Positions 13,201 through 25,319 of a stretch of DNA of 64,000 nucleotides are shown here, in pieces (the stretch's first letter is position 1; every line of letters starts with the position of its first letter). The stretch comes from Chamaecrista fasciculata. Lineage: Eukaryota; Streptophyta; Magnoliopsida; Fabales; Fabaceae. The notes beneath the pieces are model-generated. The model was given only the letters and a program-made list of their open reading frames with translations, made no database searches and was not told the origin of the DNA. The stretch is from positions 491,739 through 555,738 of the forward strand of contig QANZ01046144.1 of the NCBI GenBank assembly GCA_003254925.1. The letters are read 5' to 3'. Made by a program: the position numbers and the translations under genes.

Positions 13201-16200
13201 TCAGAGAAACCTGTCATTTATTTTTAGCCATCAGAAAGTTATGTAGAAGCTATAATGATTACCATGACTTGTAATATATAATTAATGGCTAATAATGCTA
13301 AGCCAAGCAACATACCGATATATGGTAGTTCTTATTGTGAGATAAAGAATTTTCTGATTTTTCTGATAATCCCCTGCGAATCAAAAGACAGACATTCCTG
13401 GTGAGCAAATTTCCATAAACTAAAAATGGATACAAATGGTGAAAGACAGTTGTTACTTTTATGGTGAGCAAATTTTAGCAGGAGAAGCCAGACCAACAGC
13501 AGAAAAGATTATACTATTTGAAGCTTATATTCTATTCAGAAAATTTACACTGAAGGATACAGACAACCAAGCATGAGAGAGTAAAGACATACTCTGTATC
13601 AGAGTTTCGCATGCGTGGAATATATTCAAATAAAGAAGTTAGCTCTCCTCCATGGGCTATGCAAGCTCTCTTCAAGTGTGCAGGCAAATCTGTAATTTCT
13701 GTAGCTGAAGCCAAATTTTTGACAAACTGGGAAAGTATGTTTCCAAAATGTTGGGAAGACTAGCCAGAGAAAAATCAATTGTTCAACATTTAGCATAACA
13801 GACAGCATTCTCTCATATAACACAGTAAAGAAATCCCCAAATTAGAATACACCAACCTCTTTTGCAAATTCTGTTGGGAGAATGTCTACCGCTAAACATA
13901 TCACACCACTCCCCTCCATGTCAGCATGATACGAATCAGTTAAGGGATCATATCTGAAAAAACAGGGTTAGATCATGTCATCAGACCGGGTATAAAAGTT
14001 CTGAAACTACATATTAATAGTGGAACAGCCTGTTTTTTTATGTGCTGTATTAGTCTCAGCATTAACTACACAAAAGATATCACCAAGCAACAAATAATAG
14101 TAAATCCCTAACTTGTTTTCTAACACGGTAAAATTTACCTAAAGATATACTTCTTCAAATTCAACGTCACTGTTAGTAGGCATAATCCAGAATGCAACAT
14201 TACTGCATTACCTTTACCCTTGCTTAACCATATTTCGTAATGCTAAGTATGTCCTAACTCCTGAGTCACAGTAAACTCCTAAAGCCCCAGCATTACTTTC
14301 CCTCATACTTTCACACTAATACATAATTTCTGCAATGGAGAAATTAGTGCAAATAGCATTAGTAGTAAGAGATTACTTGCCATCCCCAACTTTTAGCCAC
14401 CTCCTTTTATACAAGAACCTTTCAAATTCTTATTATAAGAACTTAGTTCTTAGCTTAATTCATAAGTTCACCGATGGGATTAACTGATATTGACACTTGT
14501 GTGAAAAGGACATAGATGCCTCCAATCCATCCAAAAGAAAAACCCAGAGCCTACTTTGAAAGGTGAATTCTGGGTAGAAAGACAGCAATGAGAAGTTTCA
14601 TACGGAATGCAGCTTTCTCTAAAGATCACATGGTGAATCCACATATAAAATTTTCAGTAAGCTCCAATGTTATTATGCACAGGTTCAATTCCAAATTCAT
14701 GTATGCAGGTACCAGAAACAAGCGTGCCTTAATGATGAATCTCTTTTTCATTTCTATATTCTGATAGTATTTTATTCTTTCACCTTATTTTTGCAAAAGT
14801 ATCAGTCAGGATAGTCATGAGATGATGACTTTGTAATTAATTAACTTGGCCATATGCATATATAAAGAGCCAACCCAGTTCGAGTCCCACTTGGTGGGGT
14901 GCTGGAGAAGGGAATATACTAGCAGCCTTACCCCTACTTCTACTTTTTTTGTAGAGAGGCTGGTTCGAACCCACGACCTCAGACTCCACGGCAAGCGTAC
15001 TTACCGCTGAGCCAAGCCGGCCCTTCATATGCATATATAACCAATTATAAAAGTTCCAGTACGTTGTTTGGGCAAAATGCCAGAAATTCTATGATATCTA
15101 ACATTAATAATGCATAACTACCATACAACCACTAAGTTCAAGACAAAAATAACAGTAAAGAGAGTGTAGACCACAGTAAAATTACTGAGATACTATACGA
15201 GTAGAATGATTCTAACAATGGTATACCTGAAGAAAGGAGAATCAATTGATGTAGTTTGGTTAACAAATTCTATTGAACCCCCTATATCACATGTTATGTC
15301 TGATACTCCTACAAGTGGGCAACCTTTTCTCGTTAAATCTTGAAACTGCTTTGTGCTCAACAGCCGAGGAAATCTGTTTTCCCAGTACATGCAATTGACT
15401 GAGAGAATTAAATTTAAGTAGTTAATGCTTGTTAGCCGTTAGTCAAGAAATACATACAAATATGCCACAGAAACTAAGTTGAAGAGCACAAAAAGAAACC
15501 TATTTGTCATGGTGAAGTGCATTAGAAACAGGACTAACTGACATTTGGAGAGTTAACTAGACATTGTTCAAAATCCTCTTAATCTACTAAAATTTTAAAA
15601 AAAAAAAATGTATTTTCAATGATGAAAACATAGAGTTCTTTATCTTTTTGAAATAGAATAAGAAAACATCCAAATAGAAAGTATTAGGAGTTGATTGAAT
15701 AATTAGAGGGGGAGGGGAGGGGAGATTAATCTCTTTCTACTCTTCCCTTTGTTTGGTAAGTAGCTTCTCCTCCAAAATACCCCAATTTGGGGTATTTAGA
15801 ATTTGTGAAGGGAGGAGGAGATCTCTTCCCCTCCAATCATCAACTTTCCAAACAAGGGGAAGAGGTCCCAAACCTCTACCCCTCCCTTCCCTTCTCCTCC
15901 TTAATCCCCAATCCATACATACCCTAAGAGAACAAGTCCATTTAAAAAAGTCAGTTAGTAGCCCAAGAAATGATAGTGCAAACCATAATGAAACAATTAG
16001 CTAAACGTAACATCACATATAAGCATATAAGTTGGATCAACAGCAGTAGCAAGTAAAATGGAACCTACCAATCACAGATGCGTAAGGGGCTACTGTTTCA
16101 TGGAAAATGGGGTTGTAATGTTCCGGATGTGAATAATAGTCATCCTGAAATTACTAGTTAAGATTAGTAATAGTTTTAAGTCTAACACTGACTGATATAG

Positions 16201-18773
16201 AAAACACCAACGTTATTAAATCAATCAATGACCTGAAGGAAGATAATATAATTAATCATGAATTAATAAAAAAAAGGGTGAACTTGGGGAAAGCCAGGCC
16301 AGCCATAAGGCTATAAACAACATGCTGGCTGCAACACTTACCTATCAATAACACATTCAATGTTGCAGTAAGGAAATGATAATAGAAACCAAATAACTTT
16401 GCCAAGATTCACCCAGGAAAAATGCCATTATCAGTCTATATACACTAAGAGCAATGATGATGTTTTACAGCATCACTTTGTTTTTTGACTTTTCTCTTTC
16501 ACTTGTAAACTTCAATGGCATTAAAATTGAGCTGGTTATGTACAGTGACGCCCAAATCAGTACATACATGTTAACAAAACAGGAGTCTGCATTCTGCAAC
16601 CAAATTCATCCAAAATTGAGTAGAGGAGAATGCCAAAACTCAAAATAACAAATATCAGCTCACTCACTTTATCAAACACTTTGGTGGGATCTTTGGGTTC
16701 AACCATGTCTTGGGCTGTCACAACACAACCATAAACTTGGAAAACTCTTTTTGATGCATGACCTGATTGATTATTGCCCTGACCAACAAAACAATTACAA
16801 ATTTAAGATAAAGAGGAGCAGGTGAACATAAAAATAATGCAAGAAAGAAAAATGAAAGGGAAATCTACATCAAACGTAACTAGAAAACATTTATGAGACT
16901 AAGTACAAGATAAGTTTAAAGGTACCTCAAAAGCAACACAATGAAATAACACTTTCAGCACCATACAAATTTATTGTTCTTATAAATATATATATATATA
17001 TTTGAATCCCTAATTCTTTACCAAGCTTTTTGCATAAAGATTTTTAATATTATTTTACATATGATTGCTAATGGCGAACTTGTGGAAAATTGCTACATTC
17101 TTTCTCCGCACAGACTGCCCTTAGTTCAAGGAAATTTAGATTGGAGTTTCAAAATCATCAATCCATATTAAAGAACAAAGGTGATAAGAAACATGGAAAA
17201 CTTTTGCTCCAGTTGGCCCACTTCATAATTTTAACCATTTTATCCTGTTCATATGCATTTTCATGAGTTTCCTCCTCACACTTTAACTCAATTTTTGGAG
17301 AAAAATAGAAAATAAAAATGGTCAAATATTATGGCTTCTTAACTGAGTTATGAGGACGAAATTATACAAGGGTCCAGAATTTTCCTAAATATTCATAGGA
17401 ACTACTGTGGTATCGATAATTTACCACTTTATGAAGATCGTGAAGTTTACAGGGATCCACAAATGAGTGAGGAAGAAGCTTAAGAATCTCCAGTGCTCCT
17501 GCAGAAACTACAGGGAAAAAAAGAAAAAGTTTATTACAGTTCAATATTTATTTATTTATATTTGTAATAAAGAAAATGAAGAAGATTATATCACTGCTGT
17601 TTATAGTAGAGCTCAGAAAGATTGAATGCTATTCCAGAAAAATGAAAAACAACAGGTATAAACACAATGATATATCAGAAATTTTTATCCAAGGACACAG
17701 TGACTGTTTTAATTTCAGTTGGCGCCATTCCAGTTCAAGAAATGAGAGATAATTTGCAAATCCAAAGCATCAATGCCTAAAACAGCTAGAAAGACTATCG
17801 CCCTACCATTTCCTGAACCGGTAAATACAAAGACCAGTGGGCATATTCCCAATGGCAATCCCTGGGTTGCAATTTCTTCACCAACAGAAATCACAGCAGC
17901 CTTTGCAGCTGCCAAGGAAGGGTACATGTATGATGATCCCAGTGATAAGAAGGGTGTGGAATATCCAAGACTTAAAAACCCTGGGAGAATATGAACAAGG
18001 AAAACGTCAAGCCCAAGATTACTGGACTAAGTCAAACAATTCGTAACTTGCAAGCTTGGGAAATAACAAAGCTCATTGAAGAACATACGCTGTCCCAATC
18101 CACTTAAGAAGTCAATCATTCCCGCTCTGCCAGCGAATTTTCCAAATGCAATCAACCTCTTCCCATTCTCTCCAACAATTAGCTCATAATCATATAATGA
18201 CACTCTCTCAGCTAGAATCTACAACCAAAAAAAAAAGTCAGAAGTCCAAAGAATTCCACTAGAAAACTGAAACAAAATCCCAAAAATCAAGAATCAGATA
18301 CTCATATATATACCTTATCAAGCAAAGGCATGTTTTCTTTTTGAGCTTTAATAGTATGGGAGAAAAAGGCATAAGCTCTATCGGGCAAAATCATTTCGAG
18401 CTGCAAGAAAGCCATAGGCCAGTAGTATCAAAATTCTACTGCTCTCAAAACCAAATTAGAAGAACAAATGAGATTATCTGTGGCAGTATCGCACCTTTGG
18501 TTGCTTAATACCGAGGATAAGTCCACATTCTGACAAATCTTCGGAAATTTCACAGCCAACATCTTCATACAACGCATCATGATAAATCCGCTTAGTAGAC
18601 GGCTGCACAATAATTCGAGACACCCCTGTCTTCTCCAATCCACCATGAAGAAGACGAGCACAGTGTAACGGAGTTAACGGCGCCCTTCTTTCCCATTTAT
18701 TCACAGTCTCCGCAAGAATTCCCACTACTCCGTTCCCGAGCATCCTCGATTTTCCCGCCGAATGATTCCGCAT
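7281..18773 (-). CDS. LKR/SDH: Bifunctional lysine-ketoglutarate reductase / saccharopine dehydrogenase (alpha-aminoadipic semialdehyde synthase), 1051 aa
   Basis: Catalyses the first two steps of lysine breakdown (lysine + 2-oxoglutarate to saccharopine, then to aminoadipate semialdehyde + glutamate) in one cytosolic chain. Exons in transcript order: 18773-18495, 18400-18314, 18218-18089, 17980-17807, 17507-17425, 16778-16668, 16144-16069, 15398-15227, 13953-13857, 13759-13593, 13373-13316, 13210-13070, 12935-12633, 12533-12453, 11130-11065, 10605-10488, 10178-10049, 9675-9596, 9363-9205, 8994-8757, 8673-8565, 8254-8093, 8008-7939, 7345-7281; total 3156 nt. The LKR half opens with [19 protein letters not shown]; the SDH half begins near residue 570 with the Rossmann loop [10 protein letters not shown] and keeps [18 protein letters not shown]. 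The start is the first ATG after an in-frame TAG; another ATG follows ten codons later. The linker between the halves looks shorter than in Arabidopsis. Confidence 0.96.
7528..7672. mobile_element. Degenerate MITE copy in LKR/SDH last intron
   Basis: It shares with the element at 40484-40665 the end 'ggtcaactaaagtacagtagctgaa', the centre 'accatt..aaaagtcaa' and 'tttcaatcaactcatccaatg' in the same order and spacing. The right end is decayed, so the boundaries are approximate. It lies in the intron 7346-7938. Confidence 0.6.
9978..10066. repeat. 47-bp tandem duplication covering the exon-17 splice donor of LKR/SDH
   Basis: 'catatgagacattcca.ga.gtac.taaattta' occurs at 9978 and again at 10025, 47 bases apart. 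The copy at 10025 spans the real donor (10048-10047). In the intronic copy the donor context reads AATTTACGTACTTC on the gene strand, so a GT is kept but the flanking AG is lost. Confidence 0.7.
11431..12444 (-). mobile_element. TRIM-type miniature LTR retrotransposon (1014 bp) in LKR/SDH intron 14
   Basis: Two direct LTRs of 303 bp (11431-11733 and 12142-12444) differ at only three positions that I count. They begin TGTT and end AACA, with TG..CA termini on either strand. A perfect 5-bp target duplication AATTG flanks the element (11426-11430 and 12445-12449). Read on the minus strand, the 5' LTR is followed after one base by TGGTATCAGAGC (12140-12129), the standard primer binding site for initiator tRNA-Met. 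A purine tract (TTTAAGGGAGGAA) precedes the 3' LTR. The 408-bp interior holds no gag or pol domain that I can recognise, so the element is non-autonomous. It is in the same orientation as the host gene. A TATA-like CTATAAAA lies inside the LTR (12257-12250). Confidence 0.93.
12129..12140 (-). other. Retrotransposon primer binding site (tRNA-iMet)
   Basis: TGGTATCAGAGC on the minus strand, one base inside the 5' LTR of the TRIM. This is the usual plant LTR-retrotransposon PBS complementary to the 3' end of initiator methionine tRNA. Confidence 0.9.
14866..15025 (-). mobile_element. tRNA-derived SINE in LKR/SDH intron 8
   Basis: On the minus strand the body starts GGGCCGGCTTGGCTCAGCGG and contains an A box (TGGCTCAGCGGT) and a B box (GGTTCGAACC) at tRNA-like spacing, then a tRNA-unrelated tail with a poly-A tract. 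It is flanked by a perfect 15-bp target duplication (catatgcatatataa, 14851-14865 and 15026-15040). This is the standard anatomy of a pol III-transcribed SINE inserted by LINE machinery. It has no tRNA acceptor-stem pairing, so it is not a tRNA gene. Confidence 0.9.
15690..15930. repeat. Purine/pyrimidine-rich fold-back repeat in LKR/SDH intron 7
   Basis: The left arm is G/A-rich (gagggggaggggaggggaga) and the right arm is C/T-rich (ctacccctcccttcccttct), and the centre is self-complementary (ccccaatttgggg). Read from the right, the end is 'agggtatgtatggattgggg', which resembles the 'gggtgcgtttggatt' end at 27336 and, inverted, at about 25527-25540. It may therefore be one family of MITE. The boundaries are not resolved. 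Confidence 0.45.
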
Positions 18774-18962
18774 ACGAACATTCACCAGAATAATTCGCTA
18801 AGAAGATGAAATTAAAGTGAAAGCGAAAAGAAGAAATCAGTGATGATTCTCAGCCAACTAGCAGTGATTTTATTTGAAGAAGAAAAGTATACTATATTAT
18901 GATGATTAGGAATGGCATTAAAGTGGTGTTTAATTTGTAGTGAGTGAAGAGAATGATAATGA

Positions 18963-18980
18963 AACGTCACGTACGTCACC
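18963..18980 (-). promoter_or_regulatory. Paired TGACGT bZIP-type elements upstream of LKR/SDH
   Basis: On the gene strand the sequence reads GGTGACGTACGTGACGT, that is two TGACGT motifs in direct orientation sharing ACGT cores. They sit about 190-210 bases before the start codon. bZIP factors bind such motifs. Opaque-2 control of LKR/SDH in maize is established, but binding here is inference. A second ACGT site (gccacgtc, with cttatcc beside it) lies at 19211-19224. Confidence 0.5.
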
Positions 18981-19025
18981 AAAGATAGGCTTAAAATAGA
19001 GAAACGTTTTTGGAGTTTGGTGAGC

Positions 19026-20220
19026 ATTATGTTAAGATAAGAGCGTATGAATGTGACAGCAATGGGGTTTGTTGGCGCTGATAAGGCTAGTCAGTAATCA
19101 GACAAAGTGAGTAAGTAAGAGAAGACGATTTGCTGAGTCTGTGAAGGTATGGATTGGAATTGGATCATGTGAAAATAAAAAAGGTATGCCAGGTGGGCCA
19201 GTACTAGGGCGCCACGTCTTATCCGAAGACGTTATGGAAGAAAATTTGTTGATAGAGACTTAATTTAAATTAAGGTCAAATTTTCATTATTGTCCTTAAA
19301 GTATAAGAAAAATTCTATTTTGATCATCAATTTCTTTTTTCTTCAAAATTTTCTATTTGTTACACTATTTATCTAAAATTGGTTCTATCAAATTTTTGTG
19401 GTTATCTCTAACTTTGTGGTTATCTTTTATATATATTATAATAAGTGCATATGATAAAAAGAATATTTTTCTTTCTTAGTCATCAATTCAAAATAAGTTT
19501 GTAGTTGATTTTTTTTAAGAATTAATAATTTTTTTTTTCTGTCTATTAACTCATTTATTATGACACATACAATAAATAAAATATTCAGGTCAATACATTT
19601 AAAATAAGGATTAATAAACTAATTTAATTATAAGATATTTACGTTTTATAATCATATTTTCTACTTACTATCATGTATTATTAATTTAGAAAGATCGCAT
19701 TATATTAAATCATGACATTATTACTCAATTTGGTTATATTATATGTAATCTTTCAAGCACCATAGTTATTATATAAAGTAATTCAATCTGCAATTTATCA
19801 ATACAATCTTTTACAATAAATTTTATTAATATGCCTTTTTTGTTGGCCAAGTACTAGTTTACGTTCGAACTTTCTTCAAGATAAATGGGATTATATGATG
19901 CAAGATATTCGTATACAAAATAAATCATTATGCCTGGCCAAAAAAAAATAAAAGATTATGGTTCCATGTGATGGAACATATTAATCGAAGATCGCACATA
20001 AAGACATAAAGAAGTAGCGATGTGCATCCAAAGATGTGACCCCAAAAGTGACACTTTTGCACGGAAAGGGAACGATACATACCACATTGTTTAATGCTTT
20101 ATAGTTGGCAGTGGCACAGTACGTCACGACACGATACCACATGTGGTCAACACGTGAAATGAACCTCACTTATTATTAGTAGACCCATTTCTTTCTTTAT
20201 GCTCATGTCATCAAATCAAA
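19026..20220. other. LKR/SDH promoter-distal intergenic DNA
   Basis: AT-rich DNA with no coding potential that I can support. It contains the ACGT and I-box-like sites near 19211-19224 and otherwise nothing recognisable. Confidence 0.5.
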
Positions 20221-20225
20221 GATAA

Positions 20226-21000
20226 AGGGTTAAGTGCAATTTTGGTTCTTTATTTTTGGATAAGTTGCAATTCAATCCTTTATCTTTTTTTGCTGCAATG
20301 TTAGTCCTCTGGAAGTTTTTCAAAAGTTTCACTCATTGTTCCTAATAACTGAATGTGGTCATTTCTCTCTCGTTTTAAGTTCAAATGTGATAAATTATTA
20401 GTTATATGTTACTTTTGACGAGTCATTTCTTTGTTTAATTGGAGAGGTCAACAAATAAGATCAAATTAGGCTCCAAAAATGCATCACTTGCTTCATAGTC
20501 AAATGAGCAAAATTGGTCATATTTCTCTTGTTTCAAGTCCAATTACCACAATTCGGAGCTAGTGTTACTCGTGACAAGTATTTTTTTCTTCATAGTTAGG
20601 ACTGTCATTAAATAAGATCAAATCAAGCCCGAAAGTTATTTTTATAATTTTTACTTTTTGGTCCCAGAACTATATTCGAGTCTGATTTAACCTCATTTGT
20701 TAATGGTCTCAATTAAAAAAAAAATCATTAAGAGTAACTCGTAGCTCTAAATTCATCGCAATCGGACTTAAACACAAGATAAATATGACTAACTTTTCAA
20801 GTCCAATTGCCACAATTCGGAGCTAGTGTTACTCGTGACATGTAACTTGAGATTTGTCGCATTCGAACTTGAAACAATAGATATATGACTATATTTAGTT
20901 CTTGGGATTCATGTGTGAAAATTTTAAGAAACTTAGAGACTAAGATTCCAACAAAAAAAGGATAAAGAACTAGATTGCAAACTAAAATTATAGTTTGACC
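20226..21000. repeat. Large fold-back (MITE-like) element with nested duplication
   Basis: The left end 'gggttaagtgcaattttggttctttat..ttgcaat' pairs with the right end 'ggataaagaactagattgcaaactaaaattat' in inverted orientation. Inside, a roughly 45-bp segment ('caagtccaatt.ccacaattcggagctagtgttactcgtgac') occurs at about 20535 and 20797, and further internal blocks occur inverted. No clear target duplication was found. It looks like a decayed, rearranged member of the 'ttttggtccc' fold-back group seen elsewhere in this window. Confidence 0.6.
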
Positions 21001-23486
21001 AATTAAATAACTACTTTTCTTAATTGAGAAAACTCTTGTATAATTTTTTGTTAAGAGAATAAACTAACAACTAAAGTTGAACCCATGTTAATTAATTAGT
21101 TAATGGGTAAAAGGATTCATTTTTCACATGTCAAACAATGAATTGTTATTATATTAATCTTTCTTTTTATGCACTACATATCTATAGATTATAAGTAAAT
21201 CATCATTGATTAAAAAATATAGGGTAATTCTCTTGGTTTTTGGTCCTAGTTTTGGCCTTGCTTTAAATTATATTAAATTTACAATCAACTCAATATAATT
21301 AGTAATCAAAATTATTTTATGTAATATATACAGAGAGAAATTTAAATGATTGCAACTGCAATAATGCATACGATTATTAACCATCACAGATAAATAGTTA
21401 AACGCAAACTTTTATTCATCGTTAACACATTGCAATATTTAAATACTTCTATATTCTCAAATACTACATATATAAAAGTTAACAGCTTTCTTTTTAAAGA
21501 ATTTGAATGTTCATTATAATTTATATATATCAAATTTAATGAACACTTCAGATCTTATTAAGTAGTATTTTATTTTTTACACGTGCACAATGTCAATTGA
21601 TTTTTATCAATAGTGATAAAAATATATATTTTTTTTTGTCAGAATAAAAATATTATCACAATTGTTTTTTTTCTTTTAGAAACGGGGTGGGGTTATGGGT
21701 CATCTACTAACAAAAATAGGCGTGGGTGGACCTCTCCCTAGTATAGTCATATTTTTTTGTCACTATTACATGGGCCATTTTTATTTGGGCCATTTCTTCA
21801 TGTAGTTTCAAGATGGACATTGAGTATTGCAAGTTAGCCTTTTTGTTCACTGTCCAAGGCCTTCTATCATTCTTTAAAAAATAGTTTTTGTTTTTGTTTA
21901 TTTTCATTAGAGACAATCACATGACAAAAAAAAAAATTAGAGACAATCACTACTTAGCATTAAATGTAAACACTTCTCTCAGTGACAATTTGAATTTAAA
22001 TTTACTATGAGAGACTACTCCCTTTTCTAGACCAACTCCTATTGGTAAAAAATAAAAGGTTTTCTTAACGTCTCGCTCCATGTTTCCTTTGTTAGGATTT
22101 TTACAATAGTAGTGTGTCTTTCGTAAGAAGTTGTTAGTCACAACTCATGCTTTCTCTTCTTTGTTTTTTTCTTATCTTAATAATATTGTCTTCTTTTTGC
22201 ATGTAGAAGAGTCTCTTTTAATAGTGAGAAGGGATTTTTTTTTTTGGAAGTTTTATATCTTCCTTTAAATCTACAACTATAACTCATAAAATAAGGTGAC
22301 GATGAAGACTCTTCACAGAAGATTACAACTTGCAAGGTGTATTATTTTGTATTTTTATTTATAGACATCTCTTTTATTATTCAAATGTTTTGTTATTCTA
22401 AGGTCTAAATCTTATTGTTTTCAAGTTAGAATATAAGGGTATACGTGTTGCCTTTATTTTCATGTTTTAGTCTCTTGTAGCTTAATAGCACAATCTTATC
22501 GTTTATCTGCTATATATTGAGTGCCTTGTTGTATATCTTTTATATTTGGCCTTTTACTTTCATGTTTAGTCTAAGCTTAATATATAGCAATCTTATTGTT
22601 TATTTGCTATATTTGTATATCTAATATTTGGCCTTTAAGCCCCATGACTGAGGAGACACTTGACTCTCCTTTACTATTCCATTACATCTTAATAAAATGT
22701 TTCTAACATAACATTTAGTTTATTGGAGTCATCTTATTTCCTTTCATTCTCTTTTTTACCCTCCATCCAAATATAAATTATTATCCATTAAAAAATTATT
22801 TATTTTTTTTATTAAATTATTGGTGTGATCGCATAGTAAATGAATACTATATTGGGAGTTCAGAAAGTGCAACAGAAGCGTCGGTTGCTACTATAAAATG
22901 GGCTAATGGGTGGTAATGAGTAATGACAAGTGTGATTTGGTAATATTGCTCTATCCACTGACAGCACCATTAATCATATTCATATATCTCATGTGTCTAA
23001 ACTGCTCTTTCACAGATCTTGCAAAAATTTATTGAAAATGATGCTCGGATTTACTATTAATAATGATATTAATGACAAAATCAGCGTATATAATAAGCCC
23101 CCGAACTCATCATCGAGAAATATATTGTATGCCATATTGACTTTCATTACAAAAAAACCATTATATATTTTTTTTTGCGGATCCACTTAATTTTATGAAT
23201 GAAATTTACATGCAAAATTTCAAATATAGATTATAAAGATTTTTTTTTTAAAGACATCGATCGATCCATGACTATACGACGTGACGTTCAAAACACAGAA
23301 GTTTAAGATTGCAATTTACAATTGAAACAAAATGAGCATAAAAACTATCCACCCGGTTGGAGTAAACAACTTAAAAGTGACTTTTTAAACATGTTACTTC
23401 ATGCTATTCTAGATTATAACATGTTTTATTTACTTAATGATATTTAATTATATTTTTTAAAATATTTGATTTCTCATCTCTAATAT
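21001..23486. other. Gene-free AT-rich intergenic DNA
   Basis: I see no supported gene. Around 22440-22700 there are two diverged copies of a segment containing 'tgtttagtctaagcttaatatatagcaatcttattgttt' and 'atatttggccttt', which probably derive from an old transposon. The other open frames are short and without family resemblance. Confidence 0.5.
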
Positions 23487-23488
23487 TA

Positions 23489-23772
23489 CTCCCTCCGATT
23501 CTATATATATGATGTTTAAGGTAAATACACACAGATTAAGAAAATGATTGGCTCACCTAGAATGAAGAGAAAAATGAGATAAAAAGACTAAACTATCCCT
23601 ATTAAAAATAATAGAAATACTTGAGAAATGTTTATTCATTTATGATTCTACTATATTTAATAGGGATAAAATGGTAAACAAATAATTAATGCTATCTTGA
23701 ATTTATAAAACATCAGATATTTTGGAACAAAAAAAGTTCTCCAAAACATCAGATATTCAGAACTGGAGGGAG
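23489..23772. mobile_element. Stowaway-like MITE (284 bp)
   Basis: It begins CTCCCTCCGATTCT and ends AGAACTGGAGGGAG, the typical Tc1/mariner Stowaway terminal inverted repeats, and is flanked on both sides by the dinucleotide TA (23487-23488 and 23773-23774). Internally, 'aaacatcagatatt' appears twice near the right end. It is non-coding. Confidence 0.88.
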
Positions 23773-23774
23773 TA

Positions 23775-24707
23775 TTACTTAGCTTATTACACAATATTAT
23801 ATAACACACTCTTTACGCAATAATATATTCTTTTTATTTGTATGATTAAAATAATTTGATATAATTGGAAATAATTAATATGATTTGCTCGTTTAATAAG
23901 TTCCAGCTTATTATATATATTATCTTACATGATATATTGATATGTATATTCTTGGTCTTAGATGAGTGGGCGGATATATATATATATATATATTACATAT
24001 GCACTCTCGTATATTTATATATACAAGCTTTAATAATAGGGTAATATGTAAATGAATGAGCTGTCATAAGTTTGTTACTCATTCTCTTATTACACAATAC
24101 ACAATGCTAAGCTATAGAATAGAATTGTATAGAAGCTTCACATTATTCTTTCATTAATGTATATAAATATCCATTACTGATTCAATACAATCAAGGCATT
24201 ATTTCATAATTTCCTTTTTGGTTATTTCTTATATTTAAATCCACAGGATTATATCGTGTTTGCAAACATGGATGGATTGGCTTAAAGCTTAATTAAGGTT
24301 AAACTATAAAAGTGGCCGAATATTCATGTACTAGAGGCTTTGCGTGCTCTAACGGGCACGCAAATATGTATGTAAAATAAGGGACTAAATTGTTAACTTA
24401 GTAAAGAAAGAGATACCAAATAGTAAATTTTCTCTTATTTTTAATTTCATGGACTATAGTTTTAAACATGGACGACGAAAAAGGGGTGGAGCCATATAAT
24501 ATAAGATATATATATATATGTTAAAACTTAAAATGTTGGATTAATTAGGCTAATTTGGTTTTGACTTAATTCTCTAGATAATTAATAACAAGTTGGTACA
24601 TTGGATTTTTCAGCTAGACTAGCCAGTTGAGTATGGTTTTCTAAAATTCGCTTTAAATCACATATATATCAATTAAAGCTCATATTAAGGCATAAAACTT
24701 ATATTAC
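23775..24707. other. Gene-free intergenic DNA with TA microsatellites
   Basis: It contains (TA)n tracts at about 23973-23993 and 24508-24520. No gene or transposon end is recognisable. Confidence 0.5.
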
Positions 24708-25027
24708 CGTATTAGGCTCTGTAACCGTGTTAGCTTCCTCTTTCTTACCATATCTTTAATTCCCTTAACGAAGAAAGCTACGTTGATAGAATTCCAAAGA
24801 CGATGTTTCGCTATATATTCCACTTCAACCTTCAAAATCTAATTAATTAATTAATTAGTTATTCAAATTAATCCAGAATCCAGACCGAAATATATAGTTA
24901 GACTAGAGTGATTTTTTTTGTTGGCCTGAAGATCAGACCGGAGTGAATTTGGCCGTATATATGTGTGTTAACATGTAAATGATGTAATTATCAGAGCAGG
25001 CTAATATTATATGTAATAATAATTTTA
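24708..25027. repeat. Segmental duplication, copy 1 (~320 bp)
   Basis: It matches 27014-27316 over its whole length with a few substitutions and small indels, for example four versus three 'taat' units and the loss of 'atgatgta'. The 3' edge abuts a 'ggcttaagtgcacttttggtccc' fold-back arm. In the other copy the same point runs into different sequence. Confidence 0.9.
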
Positions 25028-25028
25028 G

Positions 25029-25250
25029 GCTTAAGTGCACTTTTGGTCCCATAACTATGATAAAGGTTTCATTTTGGTCCCATAACTTTTTTTGTTGCAA
25101 TTTTAGTCCCATAACTATGACAAAGGTTTCATTTTGGTCCCATAACTTTTTTTGTTGCAATTTTGGTCCCATAACTTCTCAAAAGGTTCCACCGTTAGTC
25201 CCTTGGTGAATTCCATCCATATTTAGCCGTTAAGTATGACGTGACAAAGT
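25029..25250. repeat. Partial 'ttttggtcccataact' fold-back element
   Basis: A one-sided arm begins 'ggcttaagtgcacttttggtcccataac' with a 57-58-bp internal tandem repeat ('..ataactatgayaaaggtttcattttggtcccataactttttttgttgcaatttt'). The arm resembles the ends of the elements in the PME introns. I find no complete opposite arm, so it is likely truncated. Confidence 0.55.
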
Positions 25251-25319
25251 AACTAGGATCATGATGTGACAAAATAAGATGAAATGGACTGAAATAGGAT
25301 CTATATGCAAAATATTAAA

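Noticed and set aside
14837..15034. tRNA gene suggested by intact A and B boxes
   Set aside because: There is no acceptor or anticodon stem pairing, and a 15-bp target duplication surrounds a 160-bp body, so it is a SINE.
18781..18785. GTG-initiated start for LKR/SDH
   Set aside because: Plant nuclear genes start at ATG. An ATG follows four codons later and a TAG lies in frame just upstream.
23973..23993. (TA)n tracts read as promoter TATA boxes
   Set aside because: Simple microsatellites with no gene downstream.
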